A stretch of 64,000 nucleotides of DNA from Agapanthus africanus (lineage: Eukaryota > Streptophyta > Magnoliopsida > Asparagales > Amaryllidaceae): the NCBI GenBank assembly GCA_030015575.1, contig CM057337.1, positions 377,231,582 through 377,295,581 of the forward strand. The letters are read 5' to 3'. Position numbers and translations under genes: made by a program. Below the pieces are notes generated by a model. That model was not told where the DNA came from, searched no databases, and saw only the letters and a program-made list of their open reading frames with translations. Shown piece by piece: positions 21,804 through 34,059 of this stretch; within the stretch, counting starts at the first letter, position 1, and every line of letters starts with the position of its first letter.

Positions 21804-23030
21804 CCTCGTCGACTGAGGAGCAGGATATTCCAATGAATACCACGATGCAAAACAAAAGTGAACGTCCTTGCAATAACAACTTTTTGAAAAAGTGTTCCAA
21901 CAACATCAGATTAGGTTTGTTTTTAAACTTGCATTGATCCGAATCAATGCAGTCCCATCAATTGATCACACCACAAAGAACGAAAATATACTGATGTACG
22001 TATATGCCATCCGCATTCGCCACTGGGTCCCGTCATTACTCGTTAGGTTAGTTAACTAACGACAGAGCGGGGACTGGACTAGCGCGGATGTAAAACATAT
22101 ACAACATCTACTAATATATATACCAATATATTATATTCGCTCAAGGCGTGAATAGAATGCAACATCACAGAGAATGAACAGCATCACAGAAACAATACAG
22201 ATATCTGGGATCCCCGGGTTTCACAGAGCCACTACTGAAACCCGACGTTCCCCTGGTCGTGTGGATAGCCTGTGCAATGAAATCCTAGACCCCTACGGGC
22301 GCGGCAAGTTACCCGCCAAAACCTGAAGCGAGGCAGCCCCCTTCAGCAACGTGAATGGACCACCCAGCACTTCACGGAATCCGGTAACTTGGGCACCCCT
22401 CCTGGGTCAACCTGTACCCCCTACGAGTGCGGCGAATAGCCCGCCAATCCTAGAGTGAAGCCCCCTCCGTCTCAATGCCATGAGATGCGGGCTTGTTGCC
22501 CTCCAGAACCCGGCTATCCGTGCACCCCTCCGCGGGGCAATCCTAGTACAGAAAGTAAAATATACATACAACGGGTACATCGACCGCAACCAGGTCGTGC
22601 CCCAAAATAATAATTCAAACAGGCAGTGACGGCAGTCCACATGTCGGACGCTCGCCCCGCAATATCAAATGTACATAATACAACAAAACTGTACTAGCAT
22701 TGCATCCAGGCTATCCCCACCGACCGATCCGCAACATCACAGCAAAAACAAAACATCAACGTGAAAGTCACGTTCGCAAATCCGTCTAACCGGGCTATAG
22801 CAGTTAGACCGGATTTACCGATCAAGTGACATTCACGGTCGCAGATATAATGTAAATACTGTGAAAAATGTGTTTAAAATTTTCCGATTGACCAAAAATT
22901 AACAAGTGGGCCCCAATCAAAACTGTAGCAGTTAAAGAAATTCTGGGCCCAAATTTAATATTCCAAAAACCCTATTTTCTCCCCAGAAGCCCACTGTAAA
23001 AGTCCAACCCAATGATTCTTCCATACTGCG

Positions 23031-23071
23031 GCGGAAGCGCGGCCAGAAGTGGGTTTTGGCCGCCCTTCCGC
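23031..23071 (-). other. GC-rich leader hairpin, element H
   Basis: The 18-base arms (23031-23048, 23054-23071) have two mismatches around gtggg. They lie about 200 bases from the primer site, as in A. Confidence 0.72.
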
Positions 23072-23271
23072 GCTCTAGTTGGAAGATCATTGTCTCGAAT
23101 TTGAACAGTGGTCTTATAATTTATAGTACATCAATATTTTAGAACCTGAAAAAATTTTCGAGACTGAAAAATTTCAACAGAAACTGATGTGGGCAAATAC
23201 GGGTTTTTGAACATTTCGATCGATCGGAACTGAAAAACACATTACACAAAGCTAGACTAAGTTAATGGGGA

Positions 23272-23284
23272 GGCTCTGATACCA
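23272..23284 (-). other. Primer binding site, element H
   Basis: ggctctgatacca, the Met-tRNA site, lies one base from the 5' LTR. Confidence 0.95.
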
Positions 23285-23285
23285 C

Positions 23286-25534
23286 TGTAAGTGCACGGCG
23301 GCGCCCCGGCCGTCAATCCGACGGCCAATTGCGGAAGCGGTGATAAACTTAAATTTTGCGGACTTAGCAAACCGGCACCACCGCGCACTAAACACCCGGA
23401 TCGTAACCATTAACAAGTCTAAGCTAACTAGAAGAAGGGTTAGAGATATACCGACGATCCAAGTCCTCCGGTCTTCTCGTCATGGTCCCGATCTCCTGCG
23501 GAAAAGTCCCGTCTCCTCCTCGTCGCCGGAAGTGCACCACATCGCCTACTTTGTTTACGGGCTCCCACCTCAATGCCGAGGCAACTCGGGCACGAAGCCG
23601 GCTACTCGACGTGCCCAAGGTTTGCTGTAGAATGTAGTGTAGAGATCCATGTCTCATTTTGGGGTTAAGGAGGTGCCATTTGGTGGAGGGATGAAACAAG
23701 AACAAAATGTGGAGGAGCTTGGGGTATTTTGGAGCATCAAATGAACAACATTTCCCCACTAAGAATTTTGGACAGCCCACACCAAAATATGTGGCCGGCC
23801 ACTATCTTGTGAGGGAGGGAGTGAATGAGAGAGCAACACAATGAGGGAGTGAGTGGATCAATCATGCAAGAGGGCATCATGAAAGAATATGATCACAACA
23901 ATAAACCCACACTCAACCAACATCACCCCTCATCATCATCAACCATCATGCCCACTAAAAGTCAAGCCATCATGAGAAGGAGAAGTCAATGATGGTGCAC
24001 ATCATGAAAACCATCATGATGCTACAATAAGCAAAGACCCCCTCCACAAAAAACCTATTTGCAACAATGCAAATAAACCCTCCTCCACCAATCTTCGGCC
24101 AATGAACGGAACAATGAAAATCGGCCGAAACGGAAAGCAAACTGGCAACTCCAGAAAACTGGTCCCGTAATAAATTACAGGAAAACCCCGTTACTGTGCA
24201 TACACACCCGCATCTGTATTTCGACCGAAATACAAATGCAATGAGACAAAGTCTACACTGTACTATACTAGGATCCGGCTTAAACCAAAGCCGGCTAGTA
24301 ATATCTGTTCGATCCTGATCTGTGCAATACCGCACGTATCTGATCGAACCCTGCCATATAACCATACGGCCTATAGTACAAACTGTCCGATCCTGATCCG
24401 TGCAATACCGCACGTATCTGATCGGACCTTGCCATATCTCCATACAGCCTCTACAACCTTTCGCCCGAAAGCTGAGTAACTGAGTGTGGGGGACTCTAAA
24501 GACTCATCAACACCTTGGTTGTGGATTTAACCACTAGCACGTTAGAGGTATAAGCCAATACATAACGGGCTACCAGGTATTGACTAAAAGGGACGTCCGT
24601 GAGCGAACTCAGCCTGACACCCTACTGAGCCTGTCAGTGACAATATCCGTGCAGTCCGGTCCGTTCGTCTATGAGTATCGAATGGCGGGCCTAGGGGGTT
24701 GGTAAAAGTCAGACCCCCAAAAGCGGTACAAGTCGTGTCGGAGTGTAGCCCAGAACACCCTGAGATACTACTGGAATACCTACCAGTAAATCTCCTTGCC
24801 TTGACCAAGGACTTTGTGTAATGGCTCTCCTAGACACAGCACGACCTCACCCCCAATACCGGGAGAGACGAACCCCTGAAGATACGCTCACTGCCTCCAT
24901 GTGGCTCGGGACTGTACCCAACTAAAACCTGTTTGCACGACTCCTTTGAGCCGTGGTAGGGTAGTAATCAAAGTACAGTGGGAACTCACACGAGACAAAT
25001 GACGATCCCCAGGTCGATGAACTAACCTGCACACATGTCACCAGGGAACTGCCATCTGACGTCTGGTATATGACCAACTAGCATGTTCCCGGCGAGTCCT
25101 GTCCGGTGTACTCATAACCCAATGAGCACCTGTATACATCTTAGGTGATCCAACTGACACCAGTGGCTTGTGAGACCGGCCACCGCCCCTCGACGGGGTC
25201 TCGACTGTATACACTAGTCTACTAATGGAGTATCGATGCCCAGTCTCGAAACTCACACGACTAGGGACCTTTTAAGGATAGGCTTATAGACCCCCAGCTC
25301 CCACTTATATGATCGCCCTCATACTGCTGGTGGTCAAGCAAGAATCCTAGGGCCTCTATCAACGTGTAATAGCGACGTGTCAGGTCACTTAAAACAGTAC
25401 ACGATGATAAAGGTAAACCAGATAGCATACTATCATCTCGAGTAAGATTGTCCTACCGGGATAGGTCCTCCCTCAATCATTACAATCACGTACCTGTGAT
25501 CCAATAATTGACTCTGAGGGCACTACCTCCAACA
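23286..25534 (-). mobile_element. Element H 5' LTR (2249 bp)
   Basis: It is equal in length to the 3' LTR and differs from it by scattered substitutions, for example at 23500 and around 24795 (ccttgaccaagg, where the 3' copy has the perfect palindrome). It ends at 25534, followed by the catgt target duplication. Confidence 0.93.
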
Positions 25535-25811
25535 CATGTAACTGATTATATATATGGGATCCTGACCCGGTATCCAATAACCAGGACGTAGAGGAAATGG
25601 AGAAACAGTTCTTTGTAACGAACACACCCGAAGAAAATGCATCATCATGTACTTTCTTCATTCGGGTGGCATGGGAATCCAGGTATTCCCCTATATCCTG
25701 TTCAGTCCTGTAACTCTTATAAGAAAGAACGGAACCAACGTTCCCCAGCACAGTATAACATGCGGGTTCGGTCAATACATCCATATTATTATTTTGATTA
25801 AGGCATGACAT
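25535..25811 (-). pseudogene. pol: Element D Pol, N-terminal part (start to protease)
   Basis: This is the beginning of D's polyprotein, cut from the rest by element H. An ATG at 25809-25811 follows the CAG GTAGCGACC context, with A at -3. It is chosen as the start because the frame continues through DTGSGSHI, the aspartic protease motif (D in WLLDTGSG), into the catgt duplication. About 60 residues precede the protease domain and contain no CCHC zinc knuckle, unlike normal copia polyproteins where Gag lies upstream. A has ATT and I has ATA at this ATG position. Bases 25535-25539 are the duplicated target site. Confidence 0.85.
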
Positions 25812-25820
25812 GGTCGCTAC

Positions 25821-25842
25821 CTGGAGAGAGAGAGAAGAAAAC
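25821..25842 (-). other. Candidate 3' splice acceptor, element D
   Basis: The coding strand shows a (TC)n tract ending in CAG (25821-25823), ten bases upstream of the D start codon. It matches A and I. Confidence 0.4.
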
Positions 25843-26254
25843 ACTTTAGCGTATGCTCTTGCAAGATCAGATTGGTTATTATTTTATCTAATCAGGATGG
25901 CTCCCACTGTTTTTATCAAATCTTCCTTCAAACCCTAAAAGGAAAGACTAGCCGGGATTAATTACACCCTACAACTTCGCCAATCTTTCAGCCAGGCCAG
26001 TGTCGGTACTTTGAGGGAGGTTCCCCATGCTTTCGCACGGACCTAATTAAAGTAAACCTCATTTTCCCAGAGGCGTAACCCCGTTGACACCTTTCTAGAC
26101 ACCTACTTGATCGGCTAATTGTCCTGTGTAAAACTCTCCAAGGAGTAACAATTACTCGCAGTGGGTATCGGGATCCAACTATCTCATAGAAGGTATGCAA
26201 TCTTATTGCAAATTTCAACACTTGAAATTCCCGATAATATTTTTCCCCTAACGT

Positions 26255-26461
26255 GCTATGACCTTGACGAAAGCCAACAAACCATAGCCCACTAGTCAAG
26301 TTCAACCCGTACATTTCTTGACAGAATTAAACCCACCCGCACAACTCTTGACGAAAGCCAACAAAGTCGTACTACTACCTTAATCCAGTTGCATCATATG
26401 CAGCAGATAAGCAGCATATAGCTACCGCACACTACACCTTGACGAAAGCCAACAAATGTAG
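26255..26461 (-). repeat. Triplicated hairpin array, element D
   Basis: Cores are TTGAC-gaaa-GCCAA at 26264-26277, 26348-26361 and 26439-26452. Outer stems are GCTATG/CATAGC, ACAACT/AGTCGT (one wobble) and CTACA/TGTAG. Confidence 0.82.
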
Positions 26462-26606
26462 CACGAATACTATATACAACTTATCTGAAATGACGGAGGG
26501 CTACGACAGGTTTTTCTGAAAACCTATTGCGTAATGAACTTGATATCGCTGTAGAATCTAGTGAATTTTGAAATGGAGTGATTTTGAGGCTTTCATTAGT
26601 TTTGCT

Positions 26607-26788
26607 AAGGAGGTCACTCCCGGTGAAGGGATCTCGGCTCTTTCCTCATCGAATAAGGTGCATGACATATCATATATATCACTATGCAAAGCAAAACTCC
26701 AAAAAGCAATCAAAATTCAAACCGAGTGTTGTAGCATCTGCCAGTTTTGCTAAAGAGGTCACTCCCGGTGAAGGGATCTCGGCTCTTT
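26607..26788 (-). repeat. Duplicated hairpin, element D
   Basis: Copy 1 is AAGGAG (26607-26612) with CTCTTT (26638-26643), one mismatch in the transcript. Copy 2 is AAAGAG (26752-26757) with CTCTTT (26783-26788), perfect. Confidence 0.72.
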
Positions 26789-27501
26789 CCTCATCGAATA
26801 AGGTGCGGGATATATCATATATATCGCTATGTAAAGCAAAAAACTATAGCTACTCTTTTTTAAAATTTGATTCAACAACATCTTTTAGGTTTCTTTTCTT
26901 TCATTAATCACATTAATGAAGTCCCATCATTTAAGTCACCGAAACATCACAGATAAATACGACGTACACTTATGCCATCCGCATTCGCCTCGATGTCCCC
27001 TCGTGCACCGTTAGGTTAGGTAACTAACGACAGAGCGGGGCAGGGCTAGTGCGGGTATAAAACATAAGTAACGTCTATATAATATATCATATATACTATA
27101 TACCGTATCCATCACAACATATCAAATGATCATATCACAGATATCGCAGTAGAAACATAGATATAATGTGGGATATACTAGGACGTCTGTATTTAGTATT
27201 TAGCCAACAATAGAAAATACGGATTCCACAGTCGCAATGAATAGCCAAGCCCACACCCTGGACCCCTACGAGAGCGGCAAGCGACCCTACCAATTCTGGA
27301 GTTTAGGAGACCCGGTCTCGACTCCTCGAGATGGCCTCCCACTGAACCCCAGAACCCGGTCACCTGTGCTCCCCTCCTTGGGTCCATCCTAATGCGGAAA
27401 AGTAAATAATATACAATACTGGTGGCATCAACCTCAACCCGGAAGTTTCCCAAAATAAAAGAATATTACATTACTTTCGAATTTACATGAATGAAAATAT
27501 A

Positions 27502-27506
27502 AAACT
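27502..27506. repeat. Target-site duplication of element E (aaact)
   Basis: aaact at 27502-27506 is repeated at 50917-50921. Joining the two sides restores the alignment with A around 3600. Confidence 0.93.
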
Positions 27507-29391
27507 TGTAAGTCCGCGGCGGCGTCCCGGCCGTCGATCCGACGCCGGAAATGCGGAAATGAAAAACTTTGCAAACTAGCAAACCGGCACCACCGCGCAC
27601 AAAAATCCCGGATCGGGCCATTAACCTAGCTACTAGCAAACTAAAAGATGGGTGAAGAGATATTCCAAGCGATCCGTGTCCTTCGGTCTTCTTCTCCACT
27701 CCGATCTCCTGCGGAATCTCCGTCCGTCACCTCCTCGTCGGAAAGGGCACCACGTAGCCGGGTTCGTTTATGGGCTCCCACCTCTGGACCGAGGCAACTC
27801 GGGCGTGAAGTTGGCTAGCCGACGCGTCTAAGATTTGCTGTAGGCGTAGTGTAGAAATCATTTTCTCATTTGGGGTTTGAAGTTGCCTTTGATGGAGAGG
27901 AGAATGAGATGAGCTTTGGAGATGTGTTAGGAATTTTTGCAAGCATGCTAAAAATGAGATGATAGATTTTCACTCATGCAAAATGAAGCCTCTCATCCTC
28001 TCAAAGTGGCCGGCCCCTCTCCTAATGAAAATGGTGGAGGGAAAAAGCAAGTTGAGAAAAAGAAAATGATAATGATGAAAAGAATTGTCACACTCATTTC
28101 TCATCTCATAACATCCAAATCCAATCTCAAAAAGCAAAGGAAAAGACCAATAAAGAATCTCATCATGAGAGAACAATCATGAAGCCACAAAGTGCAAGAA
28201 AACCCTCCACAAAAAGTTATTTGCAAACTTGCAAATAACCCCCTCCATCTAAAGTCCGGCCGTGAAGGAACAAAGGAAAACTGGCCGGAACGGAATGCAA
28301 ACTGGCAACATCAAAAAACTAATCCCGTAATAAATTACAGGTAAACCCCGCTACTACAAATACATGCCCGCATTTGTATTCCCACTGAATACAAATGCAA
28401 AGAGACAAAATCTACACTGTCTAATACTAGGATACGGCTTAAACCAAAGCCCGCTAGTAAAATTCGTCCGATCACGAACCGTGCAATACCGCACGTATCC
28501 GATCGAACCCTGCCATATCTCCATACGGCCTCTACAGCGTTTCGCTCGAAACTTGAGTAACTGTGTGTGGTGGACTCTAAAGACTCGTCGATACAATGGC
28601 TGTGGATTTAACCACTAGCACGTCAGAGGTATCAGCCATACATGACGGGCCACCAGCTATTGACCAAAAGGGACATCGATGAGCGAACTCATCCTGACAC
28701 CCTACTGAGCCTGTCAGTGACAATATCCGTACAGTCCGGTCCGTTCGTCTATGAGCATCGCATGGCGGGCCTAGGGGGTTGGTAAAAGTCAGACCCCTAA
28801 AAGCGGTACAAGTCGAGTCGGAGTGTAGCCCTGAACACCCTGAGATACTACTGGAATACCTACCAGCAAATCTCCTGCCTTGGCTAAGGACTTTCCATGT
28901 TCTGGCTCTCCTAGACACAGCGCGACCTCACCACCTATACCGAGAGAGACGAACCCCTGCAGATCCGCTCACTGCCTCCGTGTGGCTCGGGACTGTACCT
29001 AACTAAAACCTGTTTGCACGTCTCCTTTGAGCATGGTAGGATAGTAATCAAAGCACAGTGGGAACTCACACGAGACAAATGACGATCTCAGGTTGATGAA
29101 CTAACCTGTACACATGTCACCAGGGAACTGCTATCCGACGTCTGGTATAATCCCAACTAGCAGGTTCCCGGCGAGTCCTGTCCGGTGTACTCATAACCCA
29201 ATGATCACCTGTATACATCTTAGGTGAACCAACTGACACCAGTGGCTTGTGAGACCGGCCACCGCCCCTCGTCGGGGTCTCAACTGTATACACTAGTCTA
29301 CTCTGGAGAATCGATGCCCTGTCTCGAAACTCCCACGACTAGGGACCTTTTAAGGATGTGCTTATAGACTCCAGCTCTCACGTATATGATC
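27507..29391 (-). mobile_element. Element E 3' LTR, first part
   Basis: It begins tgtaagtccgcgg. It resembles H's LTR in layout and is interrupted at 29391 by F. A palindrome CCTTGGCTAAGG lies near 28878-28889; the 5' LTR copy is CCTTGGCCAAGG. Small ORFs here are not supported as genes. Confidence 0.9.
29387..29391. repeat. Target-site duplication of element F (tgatc)
   Basis: tgatc at 29387-29391 is repeated at 42851-42855, immediately outside both F LTR ends. Confidence 0.95.
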
Positions 29392-32300
29392 TGCCACGAC
29401 CCGAAAGTACGGAACATGACCGGCACTTAAACTACGACGTCTCGAGGCGTACGTAATCTAAGTAAACCGAAAACCCAGAAATGCAAACCAAGAAAAATAG
29501 TATAGTGAAGGAAAACCAATTTACATAAGTAGTTTTAATAGCGTAAGCCGAATTATGTGGGTTTCTAAAAACATCCAAAAATTTCCTGAAAATTTCGGCA
29601 GAGTCTCCTTTGCAAATACTGGCCCCCAAACGGGATACAACATGAATAGTATACGAAATCAATAAAAAGGCATCCCCAAGCGGGAGCTAGCTCGTCGTCA
29701 ATCGACGGTCACAACCACACAAGCAATATAATATACAACGCCAATGGCGAGGATCAAAATTCAAAAGGAAACTCAAAACCATAAGAAAACCATAGAAATA
29801 CAACGCGCGACTCTAAGGTCGAAAGAATAACATCACTGGTCTCTATCTCAAAATAATTACATGTTTGGTTGATGGAACTTCTAGATACCACAGAGTAATA
29901 ATATACAGGTTATATAATGGGGTGTATGATACAAGTAAACCCACCTACTAGCAAATCACCCGAAGGAAACTATGCCCGCAAGCCGTAATGAAACCTGTAC
30001 GGCAAACCTGCAAGAAACTGGGGCACAACGGGGGTGAGTTGCCAACTCGTGAATAGAAAAACATCTACGCACAGAAATCGCATAAATAACGCAACCTAGG
30101 TCAATGATCATAATATATCCTCGATTATATATATAACATGCAACCTATAACAAGGCTAGGGTAAATATCTAACCCGAGTGTAATCTCATGTGCCCGTGTC
30201 AGTTCCTCAGGTAGCAATATATCATTTGAATGAGGTATGAATGCATTAAAACAGAATACATGTAAATGAAGAACTGTTTTCATAGTTTAGTGAGATTTCT
30301 TTTGTATTTTTAAAATGGGGTATCATAATGAAATCAGCATAAAACAGTGCTTAGCATCGGCACAAAACGTAATCCCAATATCTCGATATCTCTGTATCAC
30401 AGTCTATGTACCTCAATATCACGAAATCTCAATGTCTCAATCACAATATCTAGGGCGCCGTCAGTCCAGACAGGCCCCTACCATCCATCTCAAGACCACG
30501 ACGGTATCCTCCGGATATCCGACGCGTCGGGTAAAATCACCGGTAGGTAGTGCTCCCCTGCCAGGCTCACATCGTCATCATCACGCGCTTCTTGCCCCGG
30601 GGTAGCTTACCGGGTCCACCATGTACCCGAAACGGTTCATCCGTCTCCTCGAATCGGGTCTCGAAATCCATCAGCAAACTCATGGTGGACGACTCAAACA
30701 TCATGGGAAAAACCGCACTTTTTATTTAAAAAGAGAGAAATCAGTTTATATAAGTTTTGCGGTTCCCCCCCCCCCAAATCCAGAAAATCTCATGGAAATC
30801 CGAATCCAAATCATCAATAGCATGTAAAACCATGAATATAGGCATAACAATGAATAACAGTATGCATGAAGTAGCAGGTAATAACTACAATGTCTAAACT
30901 AACATATAAGGAAAGTACGCTAATATCATGTCTAAACTATTAGCTAACAGGCTATGTCAAGCAATAATATTCTCTAAGGTGTACGTGACATGGCAATTAC
31001 CGATGAAGATGTGTGTGAGCCGGCAAGTAAGTGTACGTGGTACATACGCATCATCGGTAATGGTGCTGGTATCCTAACAATATGATATCAACAATGCAAT
31101 AAGAAATTATAACATAAGTATGCGATGCGGAGCGAACAGCAATAATGAACGGAATACTAGACACAACGATAACTAAACTGCATTACCCTAATATAAATCC
31201 TACAAATGGTGCCTTTTGAAATAACACGAATCATGGGGTTTTGAAAAAAGGGGCTACGGTGTTTTTATGAAAAGGTACGTCTTTTGAAATATCCGTAGGA
31301 TCCCTTGGGCTGTCTTTTAAAATACCCACGATTCGTTAGTTTTTGAAATAGGTAAGAAATCTAATCTAGTCTAACAATTACACTAAACTATACTGCTGAA
31401 CTAACAAGCTGAACTACAGGTAAGGAAACCGCCTATCATCTGAGTCGATACATATACATACCTGTATATGTATAATCGGTGATCCCGCCTCATTAATATC
31501 ATATCCGATACCATATCTATAATCAGGAATCCCAAGTCAAGAGTGCGGATCAATCATCAATATATAGCTCGTACGTAAATCCGTCGTACGGCATCCCAAA
31601 TCTGGGTACGGGTCAATATCACATTCATTATACTATTCATCTGGTATCCTCTTTATCAATATCATGATCGGGGTACCGATCTACGTCTAGTACAATACTG
31701 ATACCGCCAAAGTAAGCATGCACGTGTGTGAAACACTACGTCAAGGACCCGCTACAACGTCATGTCGTATCTCAAATACGAACCCTGCCATATCACCGAT
31801 CTCATGGCCTCAAAATCAAATCTCATCGACTCATCATAAATCCTAAGTATCATCCTCATTATCCATGCATGCGTATATGAATGTACATATGCATAGTCCC
31901 ATACCCACGCATATATACATATATACACATCCCAATCTACGCACAAGAAAGTAATATATGCAAGTCTGTGTGTGCGTATGGGGGTATAACAACCACTCTA
32001 GGGTTTCGCAACTAACCAAAGCTAATCCATGAACACATAATCATATCATGAATAAACATTCTCGTAACACAAAACACCTATATAAATATATATATATGAA
32101 CTATACTACGGACTGCGGGGGTGCAATACGCCACCCACCCGATTCCTCCCCGTAGATATAAATCTTCTCACCTGGTTCTCGCTCACCGGTGCCGACGTCG
32201 CCATGCGCTTGCTTGTCGTCTCGAAGTCCACATGGGATACCTACATATCATAACGCACCGTATTGCATTAAAATCCGACTCACGACCAAAACGACGCACG

Positions 32301-33662
32301 AATCCCACATAGGTCAAAACCTATGGTTGCTTTCACAAATCGACCCAAAAAACCCTCGACGTCGGCGTACAAACGCCAAACCGTCGAGAAAGCTTCCAAC
32401 ACACTCATTTGTACAATTACAAGCACTAATTATAATATAAAATAGCTTAAAATTCACAAAAACCCCAATTTCACATAAAAAGTCATTTTCCCGAAAATCT
32501 AGCAAGCACAAATCACCGTTTTAGTACAAAACTCGATGTATAAACGAATCTAGCGGCCACAATATTCACTAAATATCTTAAATAAGTCATAAAAACAATT
32601 CCCATAATTTAATCTCATTGAATTCCAAAAACCCTAAAATTCTAGTTTACAAAATACCTAAATTTAAACAATTTTATAGCAATAATGCACAAACTACAAT
32701 CTAGTTTGGATTTTCATGAACTAAAGTATTAAAATACACTTAATAATGTTAATGAAGTCATGAAAAAACCTAATTAGATTTTTAATCTCCCATTTGCAAT
32801 TAAATTCCAAAACCTAGTTTGCATAAAATTCCAATTTTTAAAAATTACAAGTATCATGTAGTAAACTAGCAACTAGGTTAGTTTTAGCATAACATTGGGT
32901 AAGAGTTGGATTTGGAGTTTGTGTGAGTTTCAAATTGATTTTTGATGAATTCTTTGATGTTTTTGGAGGTGAAATGGTGTGGGGAAGATGGAGGAGCTGC
33001 TGTTGCAGCAGGGAATGGGGTGGGCTCGGCCATAATAATTGAGAGGGGGAGAGAGAATGTGAGGTGTATAATGTATGTGGAGTTTCCCAAAGTCAACAAG
33101 GTCTCATCCCTCATTTCTTTATTGTTTTCATTTCTTTTCTAAGTGGCCAAATTGTGGGGACATGGGGATTGGGGGCAGCCCATTTCGGCCAGCAAGAGGG
33201 GGGGAGGGGAAGGTGGTGTGTGTGTGTGTGAAGCAATGAACACCAAACACCAATACAATATGCACCAAAACCCTTTTATTTTCACAAAATAAGCCTTTTT
33301 CTTCAATATTTTCTAAACCGTTTTGGCAAACGATTTCATTTCAAAAACCACATGATTAAATTTTATTTAATGTTTTATGATGCACAAAATTTGTTTCAAC
33401 TCATTCCAATTTGTAATTTTCCCTAATTAAATGTATTAGTGACGGCTTAAAATAATATTAAAATAATTAATTTCGGAAAAAATTTCAGAAAATTTCAAAT
33501 TTCACCAGTGGCTCAATAAACACCAAATACTAGCAATTACATAGCTAGAATATGTATATTTAATTTTATAATAAAGATATTTGCATTTTGACTTTTTACA
33601 GAAAACCACCTTATTTTACCGTTTTTTCGAAATTTCACCGAAACGATTTTCAAAACATTACA
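29392..33662 (-). mobile_element. Element F 3' LTR (4271 bp)
   Basis: It starts tgccacgaccc (the other LTR has tgtcacgaccc) and ends cattaca. It has lost about 257 bp relative to the other LTR (junction after 32896; missing 39672-39928). It contains an 11-base perfect inverted repeat (30996-31006 with 31051-31061), a C11 tract near 30765 and a (TG)n run near 33215-33231. No gene is seen in this 4.3 kb. Confidence 0.9.
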
Positions 33663-33680
33663 ATATTCCCCCCTTAAAGA
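33663..33680 (-). other. Polypurine tract, element F
   Basis: The transcript strand reads TCTTTAAGGGGGGAATAT directly before TGTAATG. A G-rich tract of this kind is usual before gypsy-type 3' LTRs. Confidence 0.8.
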
Positions 33681-34059
33681 AATTCAGTCCCCTAATTTAA
33701 ATTAAAACTCCCCCCAAATACTAAAACATCTAAGCCAAAACCATCAAGTCGTCGGGGTTCCGAAATCGTAAATACATAAAACAAATCGTAGCGCAGCGCG
33801 TGCGCATGAAAAATGAGCATATAACTCAAAATCAAAACTCCGTCAAGCATCCCGCAATCATCGGAGTCGTGGTAAAGACACAAATGTCAAATCCAATACA
33901 AAACCAATATGACATAACTCGAAACTATACATGTAAAATATATTCAGGTACTGTCCTCTGACTAGTCCTGCTCAGTACGAAAACACATAGCAATATCATA
34001 AAAACGTACTACTCTATAAGAAAAATCAATCCAAAAATATGCGTATGAATACTACGCGC

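Larger units (their letters stand above)
20986..23271 (-). other. Element H structured non-coding leader
   Basis: It aligns with A 1947-4750. It holds AGTTTCA/TGAAACT (21237-21257), the triplicated hairpin (21283-21492), the duplicated hairpin (21630-21803), CGTTAG/CTAACG (22041-22061) and the GC-rich hairpin (23031-23071). A roughly 190-base module around 22280-22560 is partly duplicated, with two copies of a block ending in ...cacccctcc. The acceptor-like AG before pol is lost. I find no gag. Confidence 0.75.
15310..25534 (-). mobile_element. Element H: copia-derived non-autonomous element (10,225 bp), complete
   Basis: It has two 2249 bp LTRs (15310-17558 and 23286-25534), a PPT, a primer site and a 5.7 kb interior, flanked by catgt. 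The LTRs differ at only about one base per 100 or fewer by eye, so the insertion is recent. The interior nevertheless carries only decayed pol sequence while its leader hairpins are well kept. It was probably mobilised by proteins from another element. Confidence 0.93.
25843..27506 (-). other. Element D structured leader, pol-proximal part
   Basis: It aligns with A 1969-3600. It contains the triplicated hairpin (26255-26461), AGGTTTT/AAAACCT near 26508-26526, the duplicated hairpin (26607-26788) and CGTTAG/CTAACG near 27009-27029. The small minus ORFs at 25988-26314 and 27193-27453 match no gag. It ends at the aaact target site of element E and resumes at 50922. Confidence 0.72.

Noticed and set aside
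21350-21850. 166-codon minus ORF in the H leader
   Set aside because: It runs straight across the paired hairpins, is not open in E, A, D or I, and has no gag motif.
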